Shown: positions 1-8,253 of the stretch, piece after piece
How the letters are laid out: each line of letters starts with the position of its first letter
Numbering within the stretch: position 1 is the stretch's first letter
NCBI RefSeq assembly: GCF_006716425.1
Contig: NZ_VFOZ01000001.1
Location: 5,022,001 to 5,086,000 of the forward strand
Source of the DNA: Actinoallomurus bryophytorum
GTDB taxonomy: Bacteria; Actinomycetota; Actinomycetes; Streptosporangiales; Streptosporangiaceae
Direction of reading: 5' to 3'
DNA: 64,000 nucleotides
Made by a program: the position numbers and the translations under genes
Notes under the pieces: generated by a model
The model's database searches: none
What the model was told of the DNA's origin: nothing
Seen by the model: the letters and a program-made list of their open reading frames with translations, nothing else

Positions 1-38
1 GATCGAAGAGGTTCCGGTGTCGACGAGAGATCAGTGAA

Positions 39-1055
39 ATGCCAATGGCCTGGGTGGGGTTCGTGGCCTTCGCGATCGTCGGCGGATTGACCGAGTTCGT
101 GCGGAGATTGGCCGTGAAGCTGGCTCTGACCGATCGGCCCGGTGCGCGCAAGGGCCATCAGCACCCGACGCCCTATCTCGGCGGAGTCGTCATCGTCGTC
201 GGCGTGCTGAGTCCGGCGGCCGCCGCCGTGGGCGGGGGAGACGCGCGCATCCTGACCGTGCTGGTGGCCGCGGCGGTCATCGCCCTGCTCGGTCTCGCCG
301 ACGATCTCCGGCCGCTGTCCCCTTCCCTCCGGCTGCTCGTGGAGGGACTGGCCGCCAGTTCGGTCGTCGCCTCGGGGGGTCACGTGAAGATCTTCGGGAA
401 CTGGCTGGACTACATCGTCCCGATGCTCTGGATCGTCGTCATCACCAACTCCTTCAACCTGCTCGACAACATGGACGGGGCGGCGGCCGGCGTCGGCTGC
501 GTGACCGCGGCCGCGCTCGCGCTTCCGGCGCTGATGGTCGGACAGCGCGGTGCCGTCGCGCTGCTGCTGGCGCTCGCGTGCGGCTGCGCCGGCTTCCTGC
601 CGCACAACTGGACGCCGGCGCGGATCTTCATGGGCGACGCGGGGTCACTGTTCATCGGGTTCGTCATCGCGGCGTCGGCGCTGCTGGTCTTCGCGTCTCC
701 GGCCCACCACGCGAGTGTCGCCGGGCCGCTCATGGTGACCTTCGTCGCCACCGTCGACACCTGCGTCGTGATGGTCTCGCGGCATCGCGCCGGACGGCCG
801 CTCATGCTGGGCGGGACGGACCACGTGTCGCACCGCCTGCGCCGGCTCGGGCTCAGCACCTGGCAGGTCGCGCTCGCCCTGTCCGGGACGGCCGCGCTCA
901 CCTGCCTCGCCGTGATCCCGGTGGTGCGGGGCTGGGTGCCCGCTCCGGTGCCGCTCATCATCGGAGCCGGATTGGGCGTGGCCCTCGTCTGGCTCCTGCA
1001 GAAGGTCCCCGTCTATGACCATCTCGGCGCCAAGCACAACGTGCGAGCCACCTGA
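39..1055 (+). CDS. MraY/WecA-type polyprenyl-phosphate glycosyl-1-phosphate transferase
   Basis: Integral membrane enzyme of glycosyltransferase family 4, which transfers a UDP-linked HexNAc-1-phosphate to a polyprenyl phosphate carrier at the start of cell-wall or exopolysaccharide synthesis. Visible are the Mg-binding LADDLRPLS (Asp88-Asp89), the FNLLDNMDG signature (143-147), IFMGDAGS (198-203) and the C-terminal loop GGTDHVSHRL (about 259-267), separated by hydrophobic helices; 338 residues suits the family. These motifs match WecA/TagO better than MraY. No polysaccharide genes follow, so the final polymer is unknown. The ATG has only a weak GAGAGA upstream, and a second in-frame ATG lies two codons on. 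Family call is firm, sugar specificity is not. Confidence 0.9.
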   Translation: MPMAWVGFVAFAIVGGLTEFVRRLAVKLALTDRPGARKGHQHPTPYLGGVVIVVGVLSPAAAAVGGGDARILTVLVAAAVIALLGLADDLRPLSPSLRLLVEGLAASSVVASGGHVKIFGNWLDYIVPMLWIVVITNSFNLLDNMDGAAAGVGCVTAAALALPALMVGQRGAVALLLALACGCAGFLPHNWTPARIFMGDAGSLFIGFVIAASALLVFASPAHHASVAGPLMVTFVATVDTCVVMVSRHRAGRPLMLGGTDHVSHRLRRLGLSTWQVALALSGTAALTCLAVIPVVRGWVPAPVPLIIGAGLGVALVWLLQKVPVYDHLGAKHNVRAT

Positions 1056-1085
1056 AAGGCGGCGGCATGGAGCCGGCCGGTCCGT

Positions 1086-2096
1086 TCAGGAGAAGAGCGT
1101 GCTGTACGCGTCGAGTGCGGGCTGCCCGCCGAGGTGGGCGTACAGGACGGTGCTGTCCCTGCCGATCTCGCCGCGGGTCACCAGGTCGATCAGGCCGGCC
1201 ATGGACTTTCCCTCATAGACCGGGTCGGTCACCATGCCCTCGGTGCGCGCCGCCAGGCGCATCGCGTCCAGGGTCGCCTCGTCCGGGATGCCGTATGTCC
1301 CGGCGTGGTAGCGCTCGTCCAGCTCGATCTCGTCCTCGCGCAGCTCACGTCCGACACCGATGCTCGCGGCGGTGCTGCGGGCGATGCGGGTGATCTGCTC
1401 GCGGGTCGCACCAGGCTCGGCGGAGGCGTCTATGCCGATCACGCGTCGGCCGTTCTCCGGCAGCGCGGCGAAGCCCGCGACCATGCCCGCCTGGGTGCTG
1501 CCGGTGACCGAGCACACCACGATGGTGTCGAAGAAGACGCCGAGCTCGCGTTCCTGCTCGGCCAGCTCGCAGGCCCAGCCGGCGAAACCGAGGCCGCCCA
1601 GCGGATGATCCGAGGCGCCGGCGGGGATGGCGTAGGGCCTTGCGCCGCTCTCCTCGATCTCGCGCAGCGTACGCTCCCAGCTCTCCTTGACGCCGATGCC
1701 GAACCCGGCGCGTACGAGGCGGACGTCGGCGCCGGCCAGCCGGCTGATCAGGATGTTGCCCACCTTGTCGTAGGCCGGGTCCGGCCAGTCGACCCAGCTC
1801 TCCTGCACGAGTACGCAGCCGAGCCCGGCCCGCGCCGCCACCGCGGCGACCTGACGCGTGTGGTTCGACTGAACGCCACCGATCGACACCAGCGTGTCGC
1901 AGCCCTTGGCGAGGGCGTCGGCGACGAGGTACTCCAGTTTGCGCGTCTTGTTCCCGCCGTAGGCGATCCCGGAGTTGCAGTCCTCGCGTTTGGCCCAGAC
2001 GGAGGCGCCGCCCAGGTGGCCGGTCAGCCGCTCGAGCCGGTGTACGGGGGAGGGGCCGAACAGCAACGGGTACCGCTCGAACGATGTGATCGACAT
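1086..2096 (-). CDS. acdS: 1-aminocyclopropane-1-carboxylate (ACC) deaminase
   Basis: PLP-dependent cytosolic enzyme converting ACC, the plant ethylene precursor, to 2-oxobutyrate and ammonia. The 336 residues align almost gaplessly with my memory of the Pseudomonas enzyme: [12 protein letters not shown] at the N-terminus, [11 protein letters not shown] with PLP lysine Lys50, [13 protein letters not shown] with Ser77. Glu295 (PVYEGKS) and Leu322 (AHLGG) are the residues that distinguish true ACC deaminases from D-cysteine desulfhydrases, which normally have Ser/Thr there. It lies 159 bp downstream of a same-strand GntR regulator, so a regulator-acdS unit is likely. Nitrogen gain from root exudates is the usual role. 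D-cysteine desulfhydrase is the only serious alternative and is disfavoured. Confidence 0.93.
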   Translation of the reverse strand: MSITSFERYPLLFGPSPVHRLERLTGHLGGASVWAKREDCNSGIAYGGNKTRKLEYLVADALAKGCDTLVSIGGVQSNHTRQVAAVAARAGLGCVLVQESWVDWPDPAYDKVGNILISRLAGADVRLVRAGFGIGVKESWERTLREIEESGARPYAIPAGASDHPLGGLGFAGWACELAEQERELGVFFDTIVVCSVTGSTQAGMVAGFAALPENGRRVIGIDASAEPGATREQITRIARSTAASIGVGRELREDEIELDERYHAGTYGIPDEATLDAMRLAARTEGMVTDPVYEGKSMAGLIDLVTRGEIGRDSTVLYAHLGGQPALDAYSTLFS

Positions 2097-2228
2097 GCTG
2101 AACTCCCGTAGCGGTAGGTGGGCGGCGGCGCCCAGGGGCGGCCCGAGGGCGGGCCGGCAATGTTGCCGAGGCGGTCGGTGGTGTGGGGGTGCGGGAGTCG
2201 GGGGAGGCCGGTCGCGATGGTCGTCGTC

Positions 2229-2260
2229 GGGGGCCGGGGTCAGCGGGGGCCGGGGTCAGC
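2229..2260. repeat. Two tandem perfect 16-bp repeats at the 3' end of the GntR gene
   Basis: The 16-bp unit GGGGGCCGGGGTCAGC occurs twice head-to-tail (2229-2244, 2245-2260). The second copy contains the stop codon of the GntR gene (TCA at 2256-2258, read on the minus strand). It looks like a small slippage duplication; no function is claimed. Confidence 0.85.
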
Positions 2261-2942
2261 GGTCGTCGGTGGGGATGGGGGCGTCGGCGAGGTCTTCGAG
2301 TGACCGCCAGATCCGCGCGGTGACGCGGACCGCGGTCTCGATGTCGCCGGCAACACAGGCGTCGATCAGTTCGTCGTGCAGGGTGACGGACAGACGGCCC
2401 TCGGACGGCCCGAACTTCAGGCGTTCCAGCCGGCGGATCAGCGGGGTGTAGCGCTCGACCGTCGCGGCGACGGCGCGGTTGGCGGTGGCGCGTACCAGGA
2501 CGTCGTGCAGCTCGTCGTCGGCCCGCATGGCCGCGTCGACGTCACCGTCGCGTACGGCGGTGTCGAACCGGTGGTTGGCGGCCCGCATCGCCGCGATGTC
2601 GTCGGCGGTCAGCAGCGGCACCGCGGTCCGCGCCGCGAGCTCGTGCATGGCGCGGACGACGGCGGCGGCGTCCCGCACGTCGCGCGGCACGAGCGGCGTC
2701 ACCCGCGTGTAGCTCTGGGGCTTGGTCTCCACCAGCCCTTCGCCGGCCAGCCGGGACAACGCGTCACGCACCGGCGCGCGGGAGAGCCCGAGCCGCGCGG
2801 CGAGATCCGCGTCGCGCACGGCCGCCCCGGGAGCGATCTCACCACGGACGATCGCGTCGCGAATCGCCAGATAGGCCGACTCACGTAGCAGCGTGCGCTT
2901 GACGGGCCCTAAGGTGTCCATGACTGAAATGTTAGATGTCAC
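2256..2942 (-). CDS. GntR-family transcriptional regulator, FCD/FadR subfamily
   Basis: DNA-binding repressor/activator with an N-terminal winged helix (about residues 18-80: AYLAIRDAIVRGEIAPG, then LAARLGLSRAPVRDALSRL and the wing) and a helical C-terminal FCD ligand domain (about 90-215) with its usual Asp and His metal/ligand residues (FDTAV, DDELHDVLV, LHDELIDAC). FCD regulators usually sense small carboxylic or amino acids. Its position just upstream of acdS on the same strand suggests it controls ACC use, which is inference. Two starts are possible: GTG at 2942, used here, or ATG at 2921 (seven codons shorter); neither has a strong SD. Confidence 0.85.
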   Translation of the reverse strand: MTSNISVMDTLGPVKRTLLRESAYLAIRDAIVRGEIAPGAAVRDADLAARLGLSRAPVRDALSRLAGEGLVETKPQSYTRVTPLVPRDVRDAAAVVRAMHELAARTAVPLLTADDIAAMRAANHRFDTAVRDGDVDAAMRADDELHDVLVRATANRAVAATVERYTPLIRRLERLKFGPSEGRLSVTLHDELIDACVAGDIETAVRVTARIWRSLEDLADAPIPTDDR

Positions 2943-2994
2943 GCGCCCGCCATGGCAACACCTGACCCCCGCCGCACCGGCTACGCGGTCGGCC

Positions 2995-3195
2995 TCCCGG
3001 GCAGGGCAGGGCGACGACCTCGATGCCGTGGCCGTCCAGGAAGTCGGCGAACCGCTCCGCCACGTCGGCCGGACAGGCGGCCGCGACCGCGACGCGGCGT
3101 ACGCAGGGGTGGCGGGCCGTGTTCATGAAGGCGGAGGAGGCGCTGGAGGCGGGTACGCCGGCGATGGTCTGCACCCCGGCCCCGCACACGACCGG
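2995..3195 (-). pseudogene. Remnant of a maleate-isomerase / Asp-Glu-racemase-like gene
   Basis: A minus-strand reading frame encodes about 65 residues resembling the middle of the arylmalonate decarboxylase/maleate isomerase family: a GVQTIAGVPASSASSAF segment, then an RRVAVAAACPADVAERF segment and the FLDGHGIEVVAL strand that follows it in that family. Before and after this stretch the same frame turns into proline/arginine-rich low-complexity sequence, there is no start, and none of the family's conserved catalytic cysteine contexts is complete. I read it as a decayed internal fragment between the GntR and IclR genes. Similarity is by eye only. Confidence 0.45.
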
Positions 3196-3399
3196 TGAAG
3201 GACGGACGGGGCCGCAGCGACCACCCTGGACCACTCCACGTGCGGTCACGGTCAAACCGACAGGCCCGCGCCCATCCGGCGGCGGGCCACAGCCGGTCGC
3301 CACCGGCCTCCGCCCCCGCTCCGGCGGGCTGTTCGCCTCCGCGACGGGCCGGTTTCCGCCTCGGGCTCTGGCCGAGCGATCGCCTCTGTCTGATGGCTC

Positions 3400-3500
3400 T
3401 TCGACGGTGCGGGCGGCGTCGGTCACGCAGGGGTGCGGGCTCGGCCATTGTCCGTGGCGGGCGTGCGGCGTCGGGGATCGCGGTGGCGATCGGCGGCTGG
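3400..3500 (-). pseudogene. Degenerate duplicate of the 3' end of the neighbouring IclR gene
   Basis: About 100 bp here align with 3624-3726, the 3' coding end of the intact IclR gene. Both copies share TTCGACGGTG(Y)GGGCGGCG, a GTCACG(Y)AGGGG block, CTCGGCC, and a GGGATC(R)CGG(Y)GGCGATCG block. On the minus strand the copy still reads VTDAARTVEE against VTDAAHTVEE in the intact protein, but small indels break the frame further in (PIATAIP is in another frame). No start or DNA-binding domain remains. It is best read as the debris of a second, tandem IclR paralogue or of a partial duplication. Confidence 0.6.
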
Positions 3501-3599
3501 TGGCTGCTCAGGGCCAGGGCCGCGCCATGCCGTGCCGGCCCCGCGTGGGCCCGCGGGGGGGCAGGCACGTTCAGCTTCGCTCGCTCTGCGGTGAGGGGG

Positions 3600-4367
3600 T
3601 CACAGTTCGGCGCGGAGGAGTTCTTCGACGGTGTGGGCGGCGTCGGTCACGTAGGGGGCCAGGGCTCGGCCCGCGTCCGCGGTGGGCATGCGGCCTGTGG
3701 GGATCACGGCGGCGATCGCGGCCAGCGGGGCTCCGGTCAGGTCGCGCATGGCGGCACCCACCGCACAGATGCCGCTCTCTCCCTCTTCCAGGTTGAGCGC
3801 GTAGCCCGTGCGCCGGATCTCGGCCAGTTCGTCCATGAGTCCGTCCCAGCCGGCGATCGACGATGGCGTACGGGCGGGGAGTTCGTGTCCCGTGTAGCGC
3901 CGGTTCAGTTCGGCAGGGGACATGGCGGCCAGGAGCGACTTGCCGCCCGCCGTGCAGTTCGCCGGCAGGACGACGCCGGTGCGGCTGCCGACCCGTACCG
4001 CGCGGGGGCTCTCCACGCAGTCGATGAAGCGGATGTCGCGGCCCTCGAGCAGGCTGAGGCTGATCGTCTCCTGGGTCCGCTCGCGCAGGTCCTCCAGAAC
4101 CGGGCGGGCGACGCGGCGGATGTCGATGCCGCCGATGGCGGCCAGCCCGATCTCGTTGAGTACCGGCCCCGGACGGTAGACGCCGTTCGGCTTGTCCTGG
4201 AGTACGAACCCGTGCCGGCGCAGGGCGGTGAGCAGGCGATGGGCGGTGGAACGCGCCGTTCCCAGGGTCTCGGCGGCCTCGGCGACGCGGATGACCTTCC
4301 GCTCTCCGATCAGCTGCAGCAGCCGCAGAGCGTTGTCGACCGAACTGAGGCGGTCTGGATTCGGCAT
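3600..4367 (-). CDS. IclR-family transcriptional regulator of the divergent aromatic operon
   Basis: 255-residue cytosolic regulator: N-terminal winged HTH (about residues 6-65, SSVDNALRLLQLI and TARSTAHRLLTALRRHGFV) and C-terminal IclR effector domain (about 80-250; TGVVLPANCTAGGKSLLAA and the DNLEEGESGICAVGAA-like strand). ATG 4365-4367 is chosen because MPNPDRLSSVDNALRLL is the normal family N-terminus; the frame stays open upstream but runs into the divergent gene. It is transcribed away from the monooxygenase gene with only 58 bp between the two starts, as for IclR regulators of gentisate and 3-hydroxybenzoate genes in other actinobacteria (for example GenR of Corynebacterium). It probably binds an aromatic acid. 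Confidence 0.9.
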   Translation of the reverse strand: MPNPDRLSSVDNALRLLQLIGERKVIRVAEAAETLGTARSTAHRLLTALRRHGFVLQDKPNGVYRPGPVLNEIGLAAIGGIDIRRVARPVLEDLRERTQETISLSLLEGRDIRFIDCVESPRAVRVGSRTGVVLPANCTAGGKSLLAAMSPAELNRRYTGHELPARTPSSIAGWDGLMDELAEIRRTGYALNLEEGESGICAVGAAMRDLTGAPLAAIAAVIPTGRMPTADAGRALAPYVTDAAHTVEELLRAEL

Positions 4368-4425
4368 AGCGGAACTATAACGACAGCTATTCCAAACGGT
4401 AGAACGATTTCGTACTGTGCCGTTC
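4368..4425. promoter_or_regulatory. Divergent IclR/monooxygenase promoter region with dyad
   Basis: The 58-bp gap between divergent starts is AT-rich for this genome. It contains GGAACTATA and AGCTATTCC separated by five bases (4371-4393), an imperfect dyad of GGAA/TTCC type typical of IclR operators. Both promoters must overlap here. The operator assignment is inference. Confidence 0.5.
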
Positions 4426-5730
4426 ATGCCGAACAGAACCGATCTCCCGGTGGTCGTGGTCGGCGCGGGGCCGGTCGGCATGACGGCCGCCGCCGCGCTC
4501 GTGGGGCAGGGCGTCCCCGTGACCGTGGTCGAGGCCGCGCCCCGGCCGAGTCCGGACTGGCGGGCGTCCACCTTCCACGCGGCCACGCTCGAGCTGCTCG
4601 AAGAGATCGACATCACCGGGCGGATGCACGACGAGGGTCTGGTGGTGCCCAAGTACCAGTTCCGCGACCGGACCGAGGGCCTCGTCGCCGAGTTCGACCT
4701 GGGACTCCTGGCCGACGAGACCCGGTATCCGTACCGGCTCCAGATCAACCAGCAGCACCTGGTCCGCTTCCTCTACGACCGCCTGCGGCAGGACGACGGG
4801 GCCGACCTGCTGTTCGGCTCCCGCTTCGTTCCGACCGAGCAAGCCGAACAAGCCGAACAAGCCGAACCGACCGGGCACGCCGAACGGCACGACGGCATCG
4901 AGGTCACCATCGACACCCCGGACGGCCGGCGTACGCTCCGCGCCTCCCACCTCATCGGCGCCGACGGCCCGCGCAGCTCGGTCCGCAAGTCACTCGCCAT
5001 CCCGTTCGAGGGCCATACCTACACCGAGCGCTTCCTGATCGTGAGCACCACGGTCGACATGCGCGAGCAGCTGCCCGGTATCGCCGAGGTCAACTACGTC
5101 GCCGACCCCGAGGAGTGGCTGTTCATCCTGCGCACCCCCGAGTCCTGGCGGGTGCTGTGGCCGGTGCCCCCCGAGGTCTCGGCCGAAGAGGCGACCCGGC
5201 CCGAGGTCCTCCAGGAACGCCTGCAGGGGGTCGCGCCGCGCGCGGACGGCTACCCGATCGTCGACCACCAGATCTACAGCGTGCACCAGCGGGTGGCGGG
5301 CGCGTTCCGGCGGGGGAACGCCTTCCTGGTCGGCGACGCGGCGCACATCAACAGCCCGATGGGCGGCGTCGGACTCAACAGCGGCATCCACGACGCGATG
5401 GACCTGACGCGACGCCTGGTCCGTGTACGCGGCGGCGCGACCGCCGCCGAGGCCGAGGCCGAGTTCGACGCCTTCGCGAAGCGCCGGCGCCGCATCGCGC
5501 TGGAGTACGTGCAGGCCGACACCGAGCGCAACACCCAGCGAATGCGGGAACGGGACGAGACGCTCCGCCGCCACAACCAGGCCGAGCTGCGCGCGATCGC
5601 CGCCGACCCCGCCCGTGCCCGTACCTGGCTGCGGCGCGTCTCGCTGCTGGAGAGCGTGCGGCGGTTCGGCATCGGCGTCCCGCCCGCCGGGCTGCACGGA
5701 CCCGAAGTGACCGAACCATCCATGTCCTGA
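4426..5730 (+). CDS. FAD-dependent aromatic monooxygenase (UbiH/PheA type)
   Basis: Class A flavoprotein hydroxylase that uses NAD(P)H and O2 to hydroxylate an aromatic ring. It has the Rossmann motif VVVGAGPVGMT (Gly13, Gly15, Gly18), the DG motif IGADGPRSS near residue 178 and the GD motif LVGDAAH near residue 304, followed by the MGGVGLNSGIHDA helix. It is the first gene of an operon with a gentisate-type dioxygenase, so a 3-hydroxybenzoate or salicylate hydroxylase feeding gentisate is likely. ATG 4426 is chosen; a GTG three codons upstream is possible. Odd feature: an in-frame EQAEQAEQAE repeat at about residues 138-147, encoded by three 9-bp units, where relatives have a plain surface loop. 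Confidence 0.87.
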   Translation: MPNRTDLPVVVVGAGPVGMTAAAALVGQGVPVTVVEAAPRPSPDWRASTFHAATLELLEEIDITGRMHDEGLVVPKYQFRDRTEGLVAEFDLGLLADETRYPYRLQINQQHLVRFLYDRLRQDDGADLLFGSRFVPTEQAEQAEQAEPTGHAERHDGIEVTIDTPDGRRTLRASHLIGADGPRSSVRKSLAIPFEGHTYTERFLIVSTTVDMREQLPGIAEVNYVADPEEWLFILRTPESWRVLWPVPPEVSAEEATRPEVLQERLQGVAPRADGYPIVDHQIYSVHQRVAGAFRRGNAFLVGDAAHINSPMGGVGLNSGIHDAMDLTRRLVRVRGGATAAEAEAEFDAFAKRRRRIALEYVQADTERNTQRMRERDETLRRHNQAELRAIAADPARARTWLRRVSLLESVRRFGIGVPPAGLHGPEVTEPSMS

Positions 5731-5771
5731 CCGACCCCGGACCGCCCCCCATCACGGTCAAGGAGGCTCCC

Positions 5772-7130
5772 ATGGCCGCCCCCGACGCCGGCCCCGGCAA
5801 CCAGCCGGACGCCCGCGAAGAGCTCCGCTCCGCAACCATGTCGCCGTTCCACTGGTCCCTCATCGTCTCGATCATGGCGGCGACGATCTTCGACGGGTAC
5901 GACACGCTCAACCCGTCCTACGTCATCCACTACGTCGTCAAGCCGTGGGGCCTGAGCCACAGCGAGACGGGTTTCCTCGTGTCCGCCGGGCTGATCGGGT
6001 TCGCGGTCGGCGCCCTCGCCCACGGACCGATCGCGGACCGGTACGGTCGCCGGCCCGTGCTCCTGTTCGCGCTGTCGTTCGCCGGGGTGTTCAGCGTGCT
6101 GACCGCCACGCTGGCCGACTCGTTCGCCGCGTTCGTGACACTGCGCGGCATCACCGGCCTGAGCCTGGGGGTGATCATGCCGCTGGGCACCGCGTACATC
6201 AATGAGTTCACCCCGGCCGCCAGCGGCAACCGCATGGGCACGCTGGGCATCTCCGGATACGCCTTCGGGGGCGTGCTCGCGTCGGCCGCCGGGATCTGGC
6301 TCACTCCCGCCCACGGCTGGCAGGTCCTGTACTGGCTCGGCGGCCTGTCCATCCCGCTCGCGCTGGTCCTGTGGTTCACCCTGCCCGAATCCGTGCAGTT
6401 CCTGGTGATGCGCGGCCGTCACGAGCAGGCCGGCGCCGTGCTCTCCCGCGCGCGCCGGGACCGGGCGTACGCCGGTGTCCGGTTCGTCCGGCCGAGTGAG
6501 CGTGCCCGTACGGTGGAGATCTTCAAGACTCTGCTGTCGAACGAGTACCGGCGCACCACGATCGCCCTGTGGGCCTGCGCGTTCCTCGTGCTCTTCGACA
6601 TCTACGGCCTGTCCGGCTGGATGCCGACGCTGATGGAGGCGCGCGGCAACGGTTTCGGCACCTCGTTCTCCTTCGGCGCGTTCCTGCAGATCGGAGGCGT
6701 CGCCGGCGGCCTGTTCATCGCGCTGCTCGACGACCGCGGCTGGACGAACATGCGGCGCGGACTCGTCTACCTGCTCGCGCTGGCCACGGTCGCGGTGGCG
6801 CTCATCGCGGCGATCCACGCCACAGTGATCAACATCGTCCTCGTCGTGGTCGCCGGGTTCGGTATCGTCGGCGGCCAGTTCGTGCTGAACAACCTGTGCG
6901 CCCAGTCGTACCCGACACATGTGCGCAGCACCGGTACGGGCGCCATGTTCGGCGTCGGCCGCGTCGGCGCGATCCTCGGCCCGTACATGGGCGGCTGGCT
7001 GCTCGGCTGGTTCCACGACGACAACACGGTGCTGTTCGTCGCCGTCGCCGTGGCGGCCGCGATCGGCGGCCTGGTCGCGCTCAGCCTGGGCGGCCGGTCG
7101 AGAGTGCTCACCGCACCCGTGGCCGCCTGA
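5772..7130 (+). CDS. MFS aromatic acid transporter, AAHS family (PcaK-like)
   Basis: 452-residue proton symporter with twelve predicted helices for uptake of aromatic acids. The first helix carries FDGYDT with Asp41, the charged motif typical of AAHS transporters such as PcaK, and loop 2-3 has the MFS signature GPIADRYGRRP (about residue 85-95). The central cytoplasmic loop (about 205-255) is basic. SD AGGAGG sits five bases before the ATG. It lies 41 bp after the monooxygenase gene and 27 bp before the dioxygenase gene, all co-directional. Substrate is inferred from context: 3-hydroxybenzoate, salicylate or gentisate. Confidence 0.9.
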   Translation: MAAPDAGPGNQPDAREELRSATMSPFHWSLIVSIMAATIFDGYDTLNPSYVIHYVVKPWGLSHSETGFLVSAGLIGFAVGALAHGPIADRYGRRPVLLFALSFAGVFSVLTATLADSFAAFVTLRGITGLSLGVIMPLGTAYINEFTPAASGNRMGTLGISGYAFGGVLASAAGIWLTPAHGWQVLYWLGGLSIPLALVLWFTLPESVQFLVMRGRHEQAGAVLSRARRDRAYAGVRFVRPSERARTVEIFKTLLSNEYRRTTIALWACAFLVLFDIYGLSGWMPTLMEARGNGFGTSFSFGAFLQIGGVAGGLFIALLDDRGWTNMRRGLVYLLALATVAVALIAAIHATVINIVLVVVAGFGIVGGQFVLNNLCAQSYPTHVRSTGTGAMFGVGRVGAILGPYMGGWLLGWFHDDNTVLFVAVAVAAAIGGLVALSLGGRSRVLTAPVAA

Positions 7131-7157
7131 ACCCCCCGGATGGAAGGTCCCCTCCCC

Positions 7158-8240
7158 ATGACGATAGACACCGACCAGGCACTGGACGCGTTCTACCGCG
7201 ACGTCGACGCCGTCGGTCTGGCTCCCCTGTGGACCGTCACCGGCGAGCTGCTCACCCCGGTTCCCCGCCCGAAGGCGGTGCCGTGGCTGTGGTCCGCGAA
7301 CACCTACCGGCCCCTCGCCGAACGCGCCATCGACCTCATCCCGGTCGAGCGCGGCGGCGAGCGCCGCGTGCTCAGCCTGCGCAACCCCGGCCTGGGCGGG
7401 CAGCCGTACGCCGCGGGCACGTTGTGGGGCGCGGTCCAGTGCCTGGGCAAACGCGAGACGGCGCCCGCGCACCGGCACACGCCGGGGGCGATCCGCTTCG
7501 TCCTTGAGGGGGAGGGCGTCTTCACCACGGTCAACGGCGACGCCTGCGACATGCACCCGGGGGACCTCGTCCTCACGCCGGGCTGGGCCTGGCACGACCA
7601 CTCCAGCACCTCGGACGCGTCCATGCTGTGGTTCGACGGCCTCGACCTGCCGATGATCCAGGCCCTGGACGGCATCTTCTTCGAGCCCCACCCGGAGAAC
7701 AGCCAGCCGATCGAGGGAGCGCACAACCGGTCGGTGGCGGCGTACGGCACCGCCGAGGGAAGGTTCGCCGACGACCAGGTCACCGAGGCGCTCGACCAGA
7801 CCGCCTCACCCCTCCTCGTCTACCGCTGGACGGACACCGCCGCCGAGCTGGACCGGCGCGCCGCCGCACGGCCCGACGCCGCCACGGTCGCGGTGGAGTA
7901 CGCCAACCCGCGCTCGGGCGCGAGCGTGCTGCCGACCCTCGCCTGCGGAATGCGGCGGCTGGTCGCCGGCCGGTCCACGACCCCGTACCGGCGTTCCGGC
8001 AACCAGATCTTCGTCGTCCACCGCGGCACCGGGCACAGCGTCATCGACGGCCAGCGGTTCGACTGGCAGCACGGCGACATGTTCGTCGTCCCGTCCTGGT
8101 CGGCCGTCGAGCACCGTGCCGAGGAGACGGCCGACCTGTTCACCCTTGGCGACGCACCGGTCCTGCGCGCGCTCGGCATCTACCGCGAGCAGACCCTCGA
8201 CGCGCCGCAGGACGTCACCTCCACCTTCGTCCCCCAGTGA
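7158..8240 (+). CDS. Gentisate 1,2-dioxygenase-family bicupin ring-cleavage enzyme
   Basis: Fe(II)-dependent extradiol-like dioxygenase of the gentisate/salicylate/1-hydroxy-2-naphthoate group, which opens the ring to maleylpyruvate. The first cupin has APAHRHTPGAIRF (His105, His107) and GDLVLTPGWAWHDH (His146), the metal triad; the second cupin (about 265-345) has the fold (VVHRGTGHSVIDG, GDMFVVPSW) with a less complete set of ligands, as is normal. 360 residues fits the family. ATG 7158 with GGAAGG ten bases upstream is preferred over an ATG six codons earlier that has no SD. Gentisate is the most likely substrate given the hydrolase that follows. Confidence 0.88.
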   Translation: MTIDTDQALDAFYRDVDAVGLAPLWTVTGELLTPVPRPKAVPWLWSANTYRPLAERAIDLIPVERGGERRVLSLRNPGLGGQPYAAGTLWGAVQCLGKRETAPAHRHTPGAIRFVLEGEGVFTTVNGDACDMHPGDLVLTPGWAWHDHSSTSDASMLWFDGLDLPMIQALDGIFFEPHPENSQPIEGAHNRSVAAYGTAEGRFADDQVTEALDQTASPLLVYRWTDTAAELDRRAAARPDAATVAVEYANPRSGASVLPTLACGMRRLVAGRSTTPYRRSGNQIFVVHRGTGHSVIDGQRFDWQHGDMFVVPSWSAVEHRAEETADLFTLGDAPVLRALGIYREQTLDAPQDVTSTFVPQ

Positions 8241-8253
8241 AACAAGGAGCACC

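Noticed and set aside
4837-4875. Repeat in the monooxygenase as a CRISPR-like or regulatory array
   Set aside because: It is three contiguous 9-bp units in frame with the gene, a coding repeat; no spaced repeats anywhere in the window form a CRISPR array.
3195-7130. A 1311-codon open frame covering remnants, monooxygenase and transporter
   Set aside because: Only its last 453 codons (the transporter) have family motifs; the rest is the third-codon-position artefact of GC-rich DNA in another frame of the monooxygenase gene.
5274-7724. An 816-codon minus-strand open frame
   Set aside because: Antisense of monooxygenase, transporter and dioxygenase genes, Arg/Gly/Asp-rich with no motif.
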